Assembly: GCF_010093065.1 (NCBI RefSeq)
Contig: NZ_CP048113.1
Span: 2,108,001 to 2,172,000, forward strand
Direction: 5' to 3'
Length of the DNA stretch: 64,000 nucleotides
Source: Chitinophaga agri
GTDB lineage: Bacteria > Bacteroidota > Bacteroidia > Chitinophagales > Chitinophagaceae
Shown here piece by piece: positions 31,815 to 41,282 of this stretch. The notes under the pieces were generated by a model. It worked only from the letters and a program-made list of their open reading frames with translations, searched no databases and was not told the origin of the DNA. Within the stretch, counting starts at the first letter, position 1. Each line of letters starts with the position of its first letter. The position numbers and the translations under genes are program-made.

Positions 31815-32825
31815 ATGAAAGCAATTATTCTCAAACAATTAGGTAGTTCAGATAATTTTACCCTGGCTGACGTAGACTCTCCCCAGATCAATGATAATGA
31901 CGTACTTATAAAAATCGCTGCTACTGCATTTAATCCCATCGATTATCAGATGCGGTCCGGCGCCAATGAAAGCAAACGTATACACTCTCCCATCCTTGGC
32001 AGGGAGTGCTCCGGCACCATAATAGCGAAAGGTAAATCTGTCAGGCACTTCGAACCGGGCGACGCTGTATTCTGCGCTTCCGGTAGCATGGGGTCCAATG
32101 GCACCTATGCGGAATACATCAGCGTTCCTCAGCAGATTGTAGCCGGGAAACCGGCCAATATCAGCTTTGAACAGGCCGCCGCCCTGCCCGTCAGTGCACT
32201 TACCGCCCTGCAATGCTGTAACCGCCTTAAAATATCGACAGAAGAGTCGGTCTTCATCAGTGGTGGCGCCGGTGGCGTTGGCCTCGTACTCATCAAACTA
32301 CTCCTGTCCCAGGGTATCGATAAAATTGTGACTACCGCTGGCAATACTGCCAGCAGACAACAACTGATCAACGCCGGTCTTAGTGATAAGCAGATCGCCG
32401 ACTATACATCTCCGAATGTCATTTCCGCTATCATCCAGGGCAATAACAACCAGCTGTTTGATTACACAGTTGACCTCGTGGGTAACCGTATGTCTGAACT
32501 ATGCAGCAACATCATACGACTCAATGGCACCTACGCAGATGTCACCTCTTTCTCTACAGAACATGCAAGAGAGAACCTTTTTAACATTGGCGCTGTCATT
32601 GTCAACATATCCAACTATGCCTATAGCCTGAAAGGCAATTTTTCCTATTATGGGGAACTGCTTGATCGCGTCAGGAACCTGGTAGAGAAAGAGATCATCA
32701 CGCCTTCTCCGATAAATGTACTGGGTGACTTTAGCGTCGTGACAGTGAGAAAGGCACATGCTATGCTGGAACAGAATGAAACGAAAGGACAGAAGCTTAT
32801 CATGCGCATCAGTGAAGACAATTAG
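31815..32825 (+). CDS. Zinc-type/quinone-reductase-like MDR oxidoreductase
   Basis: This 336-residue NADPH-dependent medium-chain dehydrogenase is probably a quinone oxidoreductase or alkenal reductase. It has a GroES-like domain (about residues 1-125: AATAFNPIDYQMRSG, ILGRECSGTIIAKG, PGDAVFCASG) and a Rossmann domain with SGGAGGVGLVLIKLL (about 150-164). The residues that would bind catalytic zinc are absent, which favours the quinone-reductase branch. I start at the ATG at 31815 (MKAIILKQ), as in homologues; the ATG at 31806 is equally possible. The longer frame from 31737 would cover the promoter. Confidence 0.9.
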   Translation: MKAIILKQLGSSDNFTLADVDSPQINDNDVLIKIAATAFNPIDYQMRSGANESKRIHSPILGRECSGTIIAKGKSVRHFEPGDAVFCASGSMGSNGTYAEYISVPQQIVAGKPANISFEQAAALPVSALTALQCCNRLKISTEESVFISGGAGGVGLVLIKLLLSQGIDKIVTTAGNTASRQQLINAGLSDKQIADYTSPNVISAIIQGNNNQLFDYTVDLVGNRMSELCSNIIRLNGTYADVTSFSTEHARENLFNIGAVIVNISNYAYSLKGNFSYYGELLDRVRNLVEKEIITPSPINVLGDFSVVTVRKAHAMLEQNETKGQKLIMRISEDN

Positions 32826-32897
32826 GAATAAAAAAAGGATGCCAATGCCGTGGAGCTGACATTTGACACCCTCTTTATTTTGAACTATTAGCCTCAC

Positions 32898-34019
32898 TTA
32901 TTTTTCCGGCGGGCAAACCTGCATAAATTCAACTGCACTACTTGCCTCATAGGATTGTACAATACCTGTCGGACAAGGGATCTTGTAATTCCTGTGCATA
33001 ATACCTCTCGCTACATCTCTGTTTCCCCATGCCGTATTAATGTTCTTCCTGATCCATGGCAGATATTGTGCCTGATCCGCATCATTGACCAACGTCAGCA
33101 GGTAATGCGCCAGGATCGCTTTTAATACACCCTGCTCATTCCAGTCTCCCTCTGCCGGTAAAATACCATCCGCATCGGACATTTGCTGCTGGGTATAATC
33201 TGCCGCCTTCTTTGCATTCTCCAGGTAAGAAGTCTGCCCTGTCGCTTTATATAACATCACAGCAGCACCAATGAAAGTACCCTGGTTATAGGTGTAATCA
33301 GACCAACCCTTATTACCCCTGATATTGTTATCGGCCGCACGACCAGTCGTACTGTCTGTCAGATTAGCCAGCGACCAGCTATACAGGTCCTTTGCCTTAT
33401 CGAGGTACGCCGTCTCCTTCGTGATGTTAAACAATGTCATCGCAGCGATCACGGTAGGAAAATTGATACAGGAATTCTTACCGGTGTGATTGAAGTCCCA
33501 CCACATACCGCCTTTCTCATTATCATAAGATTCCCTGTATACATACTGGAATCCCTCAATAGACCGGTTCAGGTATTCCTGGTTGCCAGTGATCTGATGA
33601 GCGCGGGCCAGTGAAATGATCCACCACATCATATCATCGTAGATGAACCATACTACCTTGTTGCTCCAGTTATACTTATCGTAACGGTTATATCCTCCCT
33701 GGTACAGATCATCGATCATCTTACGATGTGCGGCATCTCCGGTACGCTTGTAGGTATCCATGATCAGGTCCCAGTAAACAGCCTGTGTCCAGATGGCGCC
33801 GATATCCTTTTTCTCCGTATTTGAATAATACAGTTTATCTGTCGTACTATAGAAATACTGATTGAAGGTGTTAAACGCCGCCGTCGCATCTTTTGAGGTA
33901 AAGGATACTGGCGGCAGTACAGGGGTCTCCTCATTCACAGGCCCCCGTGCATTGCTCTTGCTGCAGGAGATACTGATCAGTATCACCACAACGGTAAACA
34001 GAAAGTTGAGACGCTTCAT
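32898..34019 (-). CDS. GH76-family endo-alpha-1,6-mannanase lipoprotein
   Basis: This 373-residue enzyme is predicted to cleave alpha-1,6-mannan backbones of fungal or bacterial mannans at the cell surface or in the periplasm. The signal peptide has the lipobox ISISC (Cys about 19). The (alpha/alpha)6 barrel contains the GH76 adjacent catalytic aspartates in FIYDDMMWW (near residue 131), with AIWTQAVYWD and GGMWWDFNHTG around the cleft. The ATG at 34019 (MKRLNFLF) gives the right signal peptide; upstream codons to 34052 are excluded. It is the last gene of the second utilisation locus, 40 bp after susD, and converges on the MDR gene (72-bp gap with only an imperfect hairpin). Confidence 0.93.
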   Translation of the reverse strand: MKRLNFLFTVVVILISISCSKSNARGPVNEETPVLPPVSFTSKDATAAFNTFNQYFYSTTDKLYYSNTEKKDIGAIWTQAVYWDLIMDTYKRTGDAAHRKMIDDLYQGGYNRYDKYNWSNKVVWFIYDDMMWWIISLARAHQITGNQEYLNRSIEGFQYVYRESYDNEKGGMWWDFNHTGKNSCINFPTVIAAMTLFNITKETAYLDKAKDLYSWSLANLTDSTTGRAADNNIRGNKGWSDYTYNQGTFIGAAVMLYKATGQTSYLENAKKAADYTQQQMSDADGILPAEGDWNEQGVLKAILAHYLLTLVNDADQAQYLPWIRKNINTAWGNRDVARGIMHRNYKIPCPTGIVQSYEASSAVEFMQVCPPEK

Positions 34020-34059
34020 TGTTGTTGAATATGTTAGCATGATAAATGGCATAATGTGA

Positions 34060-35859
34060 TTACCAACCCGGATTCTGTATCAGCTCCTTATCGTTATTTA
34101 CGTCGTTAGACGGTATCGGGAAGAAATAGTGGCGCTTGTTAAACACACGTGTTTCAAACACGACTACCTTCAGGAACTCCGGCAGGTCGGAACCTATATT
34201 CAGTCCGTACATTGGTCCGTTCTGTGTCTGCTCTCCTATCTTCCAGCGACGTACATCAAAGAAACGATGGTTCTCAAACGCCAGCTCTACCCTGCGCTCC
34301 TTACGGATCGCTTCTCTCATCGCTTCCCCACCTGCTGGCGCCGGCAGTGTTTCTGAACCATATTGCGGAACACCCGCTCTTTCGCGGATCAGGTTCAGAT
34401 ATTGCAGCGCTTCCGGATTGCCGGGTGCTGCCTCATTGATACATTCCGCATAGCTCAGATAGATCTCTGCCAGCCGTACCAGTATTACGGAACGGTCGTT
34501 CACATCCCATTTACCCATACCCATCGCCTTACGTACAATGTAGCCTGTCGGTGAATAGTCGCCGCCGCCAGTCTGTTTACCCGAGTTGCCTGTGTTATAT
34601 AAACGGGTCGTGATCTCTCCGAAGGAAGTATTCAGCCAGGTGCTGCCGTCAAATGTAATGTTCACATAGAAACGAGGTTCCCGGTTCACCCACTGATTGT
34701 AGATCTCTTTCTCATGTGTATCATATGGCGTCTGGAACATAGAATACCCTTCTTTTCTATAACCTGACTGCGGATCATCAATGCTTCTGCCATTCGCCGT
34801 AAAGAATGCGTCTACCATGTTCTGCGTCGCACCTAAGCCACCACTACCCTTCACATCACGGGAACTTGCCCCGTTATGGTACGGTGTCAGCTCATATTGC
34901 CTTGGACCAATAGAACTACCTGGTCTTGCGAAGATCACTTCCTTGTTCCAGTCTTTCAGTATCACGTTACGGCAGGACAGATACGGATCGAACGCACCAC
35001 TTGCGTTATTCTCACGGTAAAGATCATAGGTACCTGGTACAAAGGTGGTCAGGAAATTCTTATACGCATCTGCCGCTACTTTCCATTTATTCGCATCATA
35101 TGTCTGACTGATCAGTTGCTTGCCATCTCTGTTCACCATATCAGCCAGGTCTGCATTGCCATTGTATAACGGACTGGCTGCATACATCAGTGCATTGGCG
35201 CGGAATGCCATCGCTACACCTTTTGTGATACGACCGTAGTCTTCTGTTCTGGACTGCACAGTCGGCAGGTCTGCTGCTGCTTTCTCCAGCTCTGTCGTAA
35301 TATAGGTAACACACTCATCAAAGGAGTTACGTGGCAACTGGATATTCGCATCCACGGCCGGCACCTGATCGCCTAGTATGACCACTGGTCCGTATATACG
35401 GATCAGGTAGAAATAATACATCGCTCTCAGCGCTCTCGCTTCCGCTTTGTACCTTTTGATCAGATCGGGTGACAGATCTGTGATCTTGTCCGCATTCTCC
35501 ATGAATACACCCGCTGCTCGGATACCACGATAGAAATTACGCCAGTAGTCGCCTACGAAACCTGAGTTCGCATCCCAGTTACCAATATTAATATCATTAG
35601 ACCTTACAAAGCCCCATACGAAATCTGCTTCGTCAGAACCACCGGTCCATACCCCGCGATTACTTTCAGAACCGGCGTCACGCTGACCAAATTCGTCCGG
35701 CACACGACGGTACACGTCTGCCAGGAATCGCTCCGCGGTTCCCCAGGTCCTGAAAGTTTCTTCAATAGTGAGCCTATCATCTGGTACCTGATCCAGGTAC
35801 TTTGAGCAGGAAGTGGACATGAGTCCCAAAACGAGGAATGTATATAATAGCTTTTTCAT
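34060..35859 (-). CDS. SusD/RagB-family glycan-binding lipoprotein (mannan locus)
   Basis: This 599-residue surface lipoprotein has a signal peptide with lipobox LMSTSC (Cys about 18). SusD helices include AEARALRAMYYFYLIRIYGP and AMAFRANALMYAASPLYNG, and the C-terminal signature lies in LVRLAEIYLSYAECINEAAPGN and FENHRFFDVRRWKIGE. It pairs with the STN-type SusC encoded 18 bp upstream. Specificity is inferred from the GH76 neighbour. Confidence 0.95.
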   Translation of the reverse strand: MKKLLYTFLVLGLMSTSCSKYLDQVPDDRLTIEETFRTWGTAERFLADVYRRVPDEFGQRDAGSESNRGVWTGGSDEADFVWGFVRSNDINIGNWDANSGFVGDYWRNFYRGIRAAGVFMENADKITDLSPDLIKRYKAEARALRAMYYFYLIRIYGPVVILGDQVPAVDANIQLPRNSFDECVTYITTELEKAAADLPTVQSRTEDYGRITKGVAMAFRANALMYAASPLYNGNADLADMVNRDGKQLISQTYDANKWKVAADAYKNFLTTFVPGTYDLYRENNASGAFDPYLSCRNVILKDWNKEVIFARPGSSIGPRQYELTPYHNGASSRDVKGSGGLGATQNMVDAFFTANGRSIDDPQSGYRKEGYSMFQTPYDTHEKEIYNQWVNREPRFYVNITFDGSTWLNTSFGEITTRLYNTGNSGKQTGGGDYSPTGYIVRKAMGMGKWDVNDRSVILVRLAEIYLSYAECINEAAPGNPEALQYLNLIRERAGVPQYGSETLPAPAGGEAMREAIRKERRVELAFENHRFFDVRRWKIGEQTQNGPMYGLNIGSDLPEFLKVVVFETRVFNKRHYFFPIPSNDVNNDKELIQNPGW

Positions 35860-35877
35860 GATCAGTTGCTTGTAACG

Positions 35878-38800
35878 TTAGAATTTCAGATTCATACCCA
35901 CGGAGATCGTTCTGATATTTGGATAGGAAGACCCATTATCCGTGTTCAGCTCAGGATCCCACAGTTTGAACTTGCTGAAGGTAAACAGGTTGATTCCCTG
36001 CACATATACCGATGCGGCACGTAAGCCCGTTCTGCTCATCAATGTTGCCGGGAAATTATAAGCCAGCTGCGCTGATTTAAGACGCATGAAACTTACATCC
36101 TTGATCCACCAGGAACTGGCCTGTGTGTTATTATTGTTCTCCGCTTCGCCATATGCCAGTCTGGGATAGAATGCATTCGGATCGGGATTATCCACAGTCC
36201 ATCTGTCTGTAGCGATCGCATATGCATTGGTCACACCGCCACCACCATTGAACGGTATGATCGCTGACCCTCTCAGCATCCTGTCTGCATCAGCAACACC
36301 CTGGAATAATAAACCGAAACTGAAGCCCTTATAACCCAGGTCAAATCCAAAGCCATACACGGTACTGGGTACATCACCACGACCGATCTTTGCCACGTCG
36401 TAACTATTGATGATACCATCATTGTTCAGGTCTTTGTATTTAATATCTCCCGGTTTCACTTTAGATTTATCTCCCGGTACAGCACTCTTATTCACTTCAT
36501 CTTCGCTGGCAAATAATCCATCTGCGATATATCCGTAGCGGGCCAGTACATTGTTACCTCTGTGTTCCATCCATGGGTAGTTCTGTGGCGGACGGTCATC
36601 TTCGACCAGCCTGTCTTTGGTATAGGTGATGTTACCCCTCAGTTTCACATCCACCTGCCCGAAACGTGTATCGTATACCAATGATGCATCGAAACCTTTA
36701 TTATCTACAATACCCAGATTCGCATACGGCTGGTTTTCCAGTCCCATAAAATCCACGCTCGAAGCACGTTGCAGGAAGATACCGGTACGATGCTCCCTGA
36801 ACAGGTCTACAATCACCGACAGCTGATCATTCAGCGTACGGAACTCGATACCCAGATCCTGCTTGTTAGATACTGACCATTTTACATTCGTAGCATAACG
36901 GTTGATGTTAATACCACCTACAAATGTTGGCACCTGGCCATACTTATAAGCATCATTGTAAGTACCCAGATTAGTGATATACAGAAACCTGTCGCCCGCA
37001 CTACCCAGACCGGTATTACCATTGGAGTAACGGAATTTCAGAAAGGTGATCGCTTTCTTCAGCGGCTCAAAGAACTTCTCTTCTGACGCGATCCAGCCTA
37101 TACCTACTGCCGGGAAGAAACCAAAACGGTTGCCTGGTGCAAATAGCTCAGAACCATTGTAACCAGCATTGAGTTCCAGGAAATATTTATCTGAATAAGA
37201 ATACGTCACCCTACCTGCCAGCCCCAGCGACCGCTCAGGAATAGAGCTAATGAAATCACCCGCCAGTGCATTCGTTCTGTCACTGGAATAGAACAGGGCC
37301 AGTCCACCTACGCGGTGTTTACCATAGCTTCTGTCATAGTTCAATGATGCTTCCGTATAGAAACGACGGCTGGTCTGCCTGTTGTTTGGACTATTATCAA
37401 ATCCCAGGTACTGGTTACCGGTATATGTTTTTACCAGGTTCAGTGAGCCATCCGGTTTGTATGGATTCGTCATGTCTGGATAGTAGGTATCTTCTCTCTT
37501 GGAGCGGATGATATAGTTCTGGTTGTAGGAGTCAAACGCAAACATCACACTGGCTTTCAGGCCACGTGTTAAGCCATCGAGGTCCTGTGTACCTCTGATG
37601 TTGGAATACAATTGATTGCGGAACTCGTTCGTATAACCTCTTCTGGTGAGGTCTGCATATGGGTTACGAAAGCCTCCGTTGGATGACTGACCAGGTACAA
37701 ATCCACCCGGATACATAACAGGGTATGCTACAGGAGCAGCATCCATGGCACTCTGGAAGATATCACCAGAAGAGATACCCGGATAGTTGCCGTTAGAAAA
37801 ATATCCCTGCAGTCCCACATCCAGTTTGGTTGTTTTAGTTACACGCAGGTTCAGATTAGAGGTAAAATTATACCTGTTATATTTCATGGATGAATTATAG
37901 TTCGCCAGTTCGTCGGTCTTCATAAAACCTGACTCATTGTAATAACCCAGCGATACATAATATTGTGCATTCTCCACACCACCACTGGCATTGAGATTCG
38001 TACTGCGGGTATGACCATACTTATTGAACACTGCATCCATCCAGTCTACGTTCGGATACAGCAGCGGATCTTTACCATCGATAGTATGCTGGATGTATTC
38101 TTCTGTATATTTTGGATGCTGATTTCGGGTGGTCAGTGCTTCATTTGCGAGACGCATATAAGAGATACCGTCCAGCATTTTCGGACGACGGGTAAACGTA
38201 TTTACACCCTCATTATAGTCCAGATAGATCTGCGGTTTGCCGATCTTACCAGTTTTGGTTTTGATGAGGATCACGCCATTTGCACCACGTACGCCATATA
38301 CAGCAGTACCTGCCGCATCTTTTAGCACTGTAAACGATTCCACATCTTCCGGGGAAATGTTGTTGATAGAACGTTCTACCCCATCTACCAATACCAGCGG
38401 ACCAGAATTATTACCATTCCCGAAAGTAGAGATGCCACGTATCCATAGGTCGGCGCTACCTCTTCCGGGCTCACCGGAACGCTGTACACCTACCACACCG
38501 GCGATACGTCCTGCCAGCATGGTGCTGATATTGGCAGTAGGTTGTTTGAACTCTGCCGGCTTGATCTCTGACTGTGCTCCTACCAGGCTCACTCTGCGCT
38601 GTGTGCCAAAACCAACTACTGCTACTTCACCCAGTGACTGACTGGCCACCTTCATACGCACCTGCAGATTCGTTTGTGTACCCACAGTCACTGTAGCTGT
38701 TTCGTAACCAATGAAGCTGAACCCGATCACGGCTTCACGCGATTGCACAATGAGTTTAAACTTACCGTCAACGCCGGTGGAAGTCATAGTAGTAGAACCG

Positions 38801-39255
38801 CGTACGGCTACGCTGACACCCGGCATCGGGCTACCGGCTTCGTCGGTTACCACGCCTGATACGATGATATCTTCACGGTCAGTTCTGATGTGAGCTACCG
38901 CGATATTTTCATCTGCACGGCTGATGACAACTATATTATTCACCTCTCCAAAACCCAGTTGCTTGTTACGTAGCAGCTGTTCCAGCACTACGTCGAGTCT
39001 TTGGTTAGAGAAAGAACAATCCGGTATTGAAATAGATCTTAACAGTTGTTTGTCGTACGCAAACGTAACTTTCGTGGAAGAATGCAGTTCCTGTATAGCT
39101 GCATCCAGTGATCCGCTTTTAAGCCGGATGGTAACATTAGTTTCTTTCAGGATCTGTCCCTTCCCTGCGTAGGCTGGCAGAATGAGAGACACGCTGAGTA
39201 ACACGAAGACGATGGACAAAGCCCGTCTTCTGAAGGTCGTGGCAATTTTTTTCAT
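35878..39255 (-). CDS. SusC-family TonB-dependent transducer/transporter with STN domain (mannan locus)
   Basis: This 1125-residue outer-membrane importer has an added N-terminal signalling domain. After a signal peptide ending in AYAG, residues about 38-115 form an STN (secretin/TonB N-terminal) domain (LDAAIQELHSSTKVTFAYDKQLL, VVLEQLLRNKQLGF). Then come the carboxypeptidase-like domain (VSGVVTDEAGSPMPGVSV), a TonB-box region (LGEVAVVGFGTQRRVSLVGA), the plug with GANGVILIKTKTG and the barrel ending in aromatic KF. STN domains contact FecR, so substrate binding should release the ECF sigma encoded upstream. The gene lies 94 bp after fecR. Confidence 0.96.
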   Translation of the reverse strand: MKKIATTFRRRALSIVFVLLSVSLILPAYAGKGQILKETNVTIRLKSGSLDAAIQELHSSTKVTFAYDKQLLRSISIPDCSFSNQRLDVVLEQLLRNKQLGFGEVNNIVVISRADENIAVAHIRTDREDIIVSGVVTDEAGSPMPGVSVAVRGSTTMTSTGVDGKFKLIVQSREAVIGFSFIGYETATVTVGTQTNLQVRMKVASQSLGEVAVVGFGTQRRVSLVGAQSEIKPAEFKQPTANISTMLAGRIAGVVGVQRSGEPGRGSADLWIRGISTFGNGNNSGPLVLVDGVERSINNISPEDVESFTVLKDAAGTAVYGVRGANGVILIKTKTGKIGKPQIYLDYNEGVNTFTRRPKMLDGISYMRLANEALTTRNQHPKYTEEYIQHTIDGKDPLLYPNVDWMDAVFNKYGHTRSTNLNASGGVENAQYYVSLGYYNESGFMKTDELANYNSSMKYNRYNFTSNLNLRVTKTTKLDVGLQGYFSNGNYPGISSGDIFQSAMDAAPVAYPVMYPGGFVPGQSSNGGFRNPYADLTRRGYTNEFRNQLYSNIRGTQDLDGLTRGLKASVMFAFDSYNQNYIIRSKREDTYYPDMTNPYKPDGSLNLVKTYTGNQYLGFDNSPNNRQTSRRFYTEASLNYDRSYGKHRVGGLALFYSSDRTNALAGDFISSIPERSLGLAGRVTYSYSDKYFLELNAGYNGSELFAPGNRFGFFPAVGIGWIASEEKFFEPLKKAITFLKFRYSNGNTGLGSAGDRFLYITNLGTYNDAYKYGQVPTFVGGININRYATNVKWSVSNKQDLGIEFRTLNDQLSVIVDLFREHRTGIFLQRASSVDFMGLENQPYANLGIVDNKGFDASLVYDTRFGQVDVKLRGNITYTKDRLVEDDRPPQNYPWMEHRGNNVLARYGYIADGLFASEDEVNKSAVPGDKSKVKPGDIKYKDLNNDGIINSYDVAKIGRGDVPSTVYGFGFDLGYKGFSFGLLFQGVADADRMLRGSAIIPFNGGGGVTNAYAIATDRWTVDNPDPNAFYPRLAYGEAENNNNTQASSWWIKDVSFMRLKSAQLAYNFPATLMSRTGLRAASVYVQGINLFTFSKFKLWDPELNTDNGSSYPNIRTISVGMNLKF

Positions 39256-39349
39256 ACGTAGTTTAGTCGTTAGAGTGTTACAGTAGTTGGCGCCACCTCA
39301 CAGTGGTTGCATATAGTTTTTTGGCGTGATAATGCCTGTTCTGTTGGTT

Positions 39350-40285
39350 TTATTCATATAATAGTACCTCGTGGCCGGTCACTTTTATTTTCAGACGATG
39401 AATGGCAGCCAGTACTTCCGCGGCTTTCACAGGTTCCATCGTGGCAGACAGTTCTGTGGTATATCTGGTATCGCGGATACGCTGCACCTGGGTGGTCACC
39501 GTAATACCGAAGTTCTTCTGCATCAGTACCACCATATCATTAAAGGAAACATCATTTAACACAAGAGTCCCCTGCTGCCATTCCAGCATATTACGATCCA
39601 GGGTTTCCAGGTACGTACTGTCCTTTTTTCGGTCATAGGTCAGAGCCTGGTCCTTTATCAGCGTAGCCGCTTTTCCGCTTTCCCGGGCTACACTTACCTT
39701 TCCTTGCGTTACTGCGACACTTACACGGTTCAGGGAAGCATAGGCAGAAATATTAAAAGAGGTACCTAATACCGTCGTCGTCAGCGGGCCGCTCTGCACG
39801 ATAAACGGTATTGCTGGGTCGCCTTTGACATCAAAGAACACCTCCCCGTCCACGATGTCCAGTTTTCTTTCCCGGGTCATATCAGCAGGAATACGGACGG
39901 TAGAACCGGCGTTCAGGAGCAAACGTGAACCATCAGTCAGCTGAATGGTCTTTTTCTCTCCTATAGCGGTAGAAATAGTGGTGTACGGGGAATCCACCGC
40001 CTTCCTGGTCAGCAGGTAAGCAGTGATGCTGCCGGCAAGCAATAACGCTACAGCGGCCGCGGCAGCCAGGTTCCTTTTGGGATAGTGGACTTTCCGGATA
40101 TGTATCTCGGGTTGTATAGTCCTCCATATCTCCAGGCGAAGGTTTTCCTCTTCCTGGGAACTTAACGTGTTTACTGGCTCATTATCAAAGGATTCGTACC
40201 AATATTCAATAACCGTGGATTCTTTCTCCTTTGCCTGGCCCAACAGGTATTGACGGAGGATACGTTTCAGTTTCTCAGTTTGCAA
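39350..40285 (-). CDS. FecR-family anti-sigma factor
   Basis: This 311-residue inner-membrane regulator has an N-terminal cytoplasmic helical part (residues 1-70), one transmembrane helix (about 73-92), then a periplasmic FecR domain (KKTIQLTDGSRLLLNAGSTVRIP, then GEVFFDVKGDPAIPFIV). A C-terminal DUF4974 domain (LVLNDVSFNDMVVLMQKNFGITVT) contacts the STN domain of SusC. It should hold the ECF sigma inactive until the transporter binds glycan. It is separated from the sigma gene by 342 bp containing several hairpins, an unusually large gap for this pair. Confidence 0.94.
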   Translation of the reverse strand: MQTEKLKRILRQYLLGQAKEKESTVIEYWYESFDNEPVNTLSSQEEENLRLEIWRTIQPEIHIRKVHYPKRNLAAAAAVALLLAGSITAYLLTRKAVDSPYTTISTAIGEKKTIQLTDGSRLLLNAGSTVRIPADMTRERKLDIVDGEVFFDVKGDPAIPFIVQSGPLTTTVLGTSFNISAYASLNRVSVAVTQGKVSVARESGKAATLIKDQALTYDRKKDSTYLETLDRNMLEWQQGTLVLNDVSFNDMVVLMQKNFGITVTTQVQRIRDTRYTTELSATMEPVKAAEVLAAIHRLKIKVTGHEVLLYE

Positions 40286-40383
40286 AATGTGGACGTTTTA
40301 ATAGCTTATCCGGAAAAAGAGGGTTTGGTACTAGTCTCCAGGAAAATATTTTTTCGGGGATGCTTCCGGAACATGTCCACCGT

Positions 40384-40419
40384 TTCGCCGTCGCTAGTTC
40401 GTCGCTTGTTCGTCGCTTG
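40384..40419. repeat. Short tandem repeat (TTCGTCGCTTG units) in the sigma-fecR gap
   Basis: Two perfect 11-bp units (40398-40408, 40409-40419) are preceded by a diverged 14-bp unit (40384-40397) with the same GTCGCT core. No function can be assigned. Confidence 0.55.
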
Positions 40420-40441
40420 TACCTTCACTATATAGGCATAC

Positions 40442-40473
40442 CTGTCCGGGTACCATTTCTGGTACCCGGACAG
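40442..40473. other. Perfect 14-bp hairpin in the sigma-fecR gap
   Basis: CTGTCCGGGTACCA (40442-40455) and TGGTACCCGGACAG (40460-40473) pair completely around a 4-nt loop. No T tract follows on either strand, so it is not a typical intrinsic terminator. It would lie in the mRNA between sigma and fecR. Confidence 0.65.
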
Positions 40474-40514
40474 CGCTGATCACATCTTATATGTGGTTTG
40501 TTCTGTTCTCGATC

Positions 40515-40581
40515 TAATTGTGCTGGTAGGGCGTTGATCTTATTTTAACAACGTAAGATGAACGCAGTACCAGCACAGTTA
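40515..40581. other. Large two-part hairpin just downstream of the sigma gene
   Basis: An outer 14-bp stem (TAATTGTGCTGGTA 40515-40528 with TACCAGCACAGTTA 40568-40581, one wobble) encloses a second stem (GCGTT with AACGC, and ATCTTA with TAAGAT, separated by a G-G mismatch) with an 11-nt loop. It starts about 46 bp past the sigma stop. No U tract is present. It may block 3' exonucleases or set the sigma/FecR ratio. Confidence 0.65.
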
Positions 40582-40627
40582 GTGCCGATACTGATAAATG
40601 AAAGGACCGCGAGCCATTAAAGGGTAA

Positions 40628-41221
40628 TTATTTAACCTGGCAGAAGAGGTAGGCTACCAGGAACACCCACTCCCCGGAAGAACGCTCCTTCAACGAGTTG
40701 CGTACCCGGCGAAGGGCGTCAGTTAGTTGGTTCTTAACCGTTTGTTCGGAGATATTAAGCCTTCTGGCGATTTCGGCTATAGAGAGGTCTTCTTCCCGGC
40801 TCATCCGGAAGATTTCCTGCATACGCGCAGGCAGCTGGCCGACGGCGGCGGCTATATTAGCCGACAATTCCTTTGTTTCCAGCAGGTCATTGGTCTCCTG
40901 GCTGTCCAGTATATCAAAAAAGGACAATTTCTTAATTTCAGCCGTGCTAAAGGCATAGTGACTGATCACCCGGTACTTGATAGCGGCGTGCAGGTATTTG
41001 GTAAATTCCCCCTCCTTAAATGACGGTATCTCCTGACGTCTGCGCCAGAGACTAAGCATTACTTCCTGTACGAGGTCCTTGGCATCATCGGGATCTACAC
41101 GCTGGCAAGCCCTGGTATACAATGATTTCCAATAACGGTTGTACAGGATCTCGAAAGCAGCGGTATCATCTTCTTTTAGCAGCTGCAACAACTCCACGTC
41201 ACTGATATGCGTTTCGAACAT
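40628..41221 (-). CDS. ECF-family RNA polymerase sigma-70 factor
   Basis: This 197-residue extracytoplasmic-function sigma factor has region 2 at about residues 20-85 (AFEILYNRYWKSLYTRACQR, DAKDLVQEVMLSLWRRR) and region 4 at about 125-180 (LPARMQEIFRMSREEDLSIAEIARRLNISEQTVKNQL). It should transcribe the mannan operon when freed by FecR. The ATG at 41221 (MFETHISD) is the natural start. The longer frame to 41401 runs through the end of the neighbouring MBL gene in another frame and adds residues unlike a sigma factor. A 61-bp gap follows the MBL stop codon. Confidence 0.93.
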   Translation of the reverse strand: MFETHISDVELLQLLKEDDTAAFEILYNRYWKSLYTRACQRVDPDDAKDLVQEVMLSLWRRRQEIPSFKEGEFTKYLHAAIKYRVISHYAFSTAEIKKLSFFDILDSQETNDLLETKELSANIAAAVGQLPARMQEIFRMSREEDLSIAEIARRLNISEQTVKNQLTDALRRVRNSLKERSSGEWVFLVAYLFCQVK

Positions 41222-41282
41222 CTTGAACTTCGTGAGCCGTAAAGAAAATGCGAAATATGCAAGAAAACAAATGAATGCCTGC

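Noticed and set aside
32826..32897. Terminator between the convergent MDR and GH76 genes
   Set aside because: The possible stem has several mismatches and a poor T tract; I could not support it.
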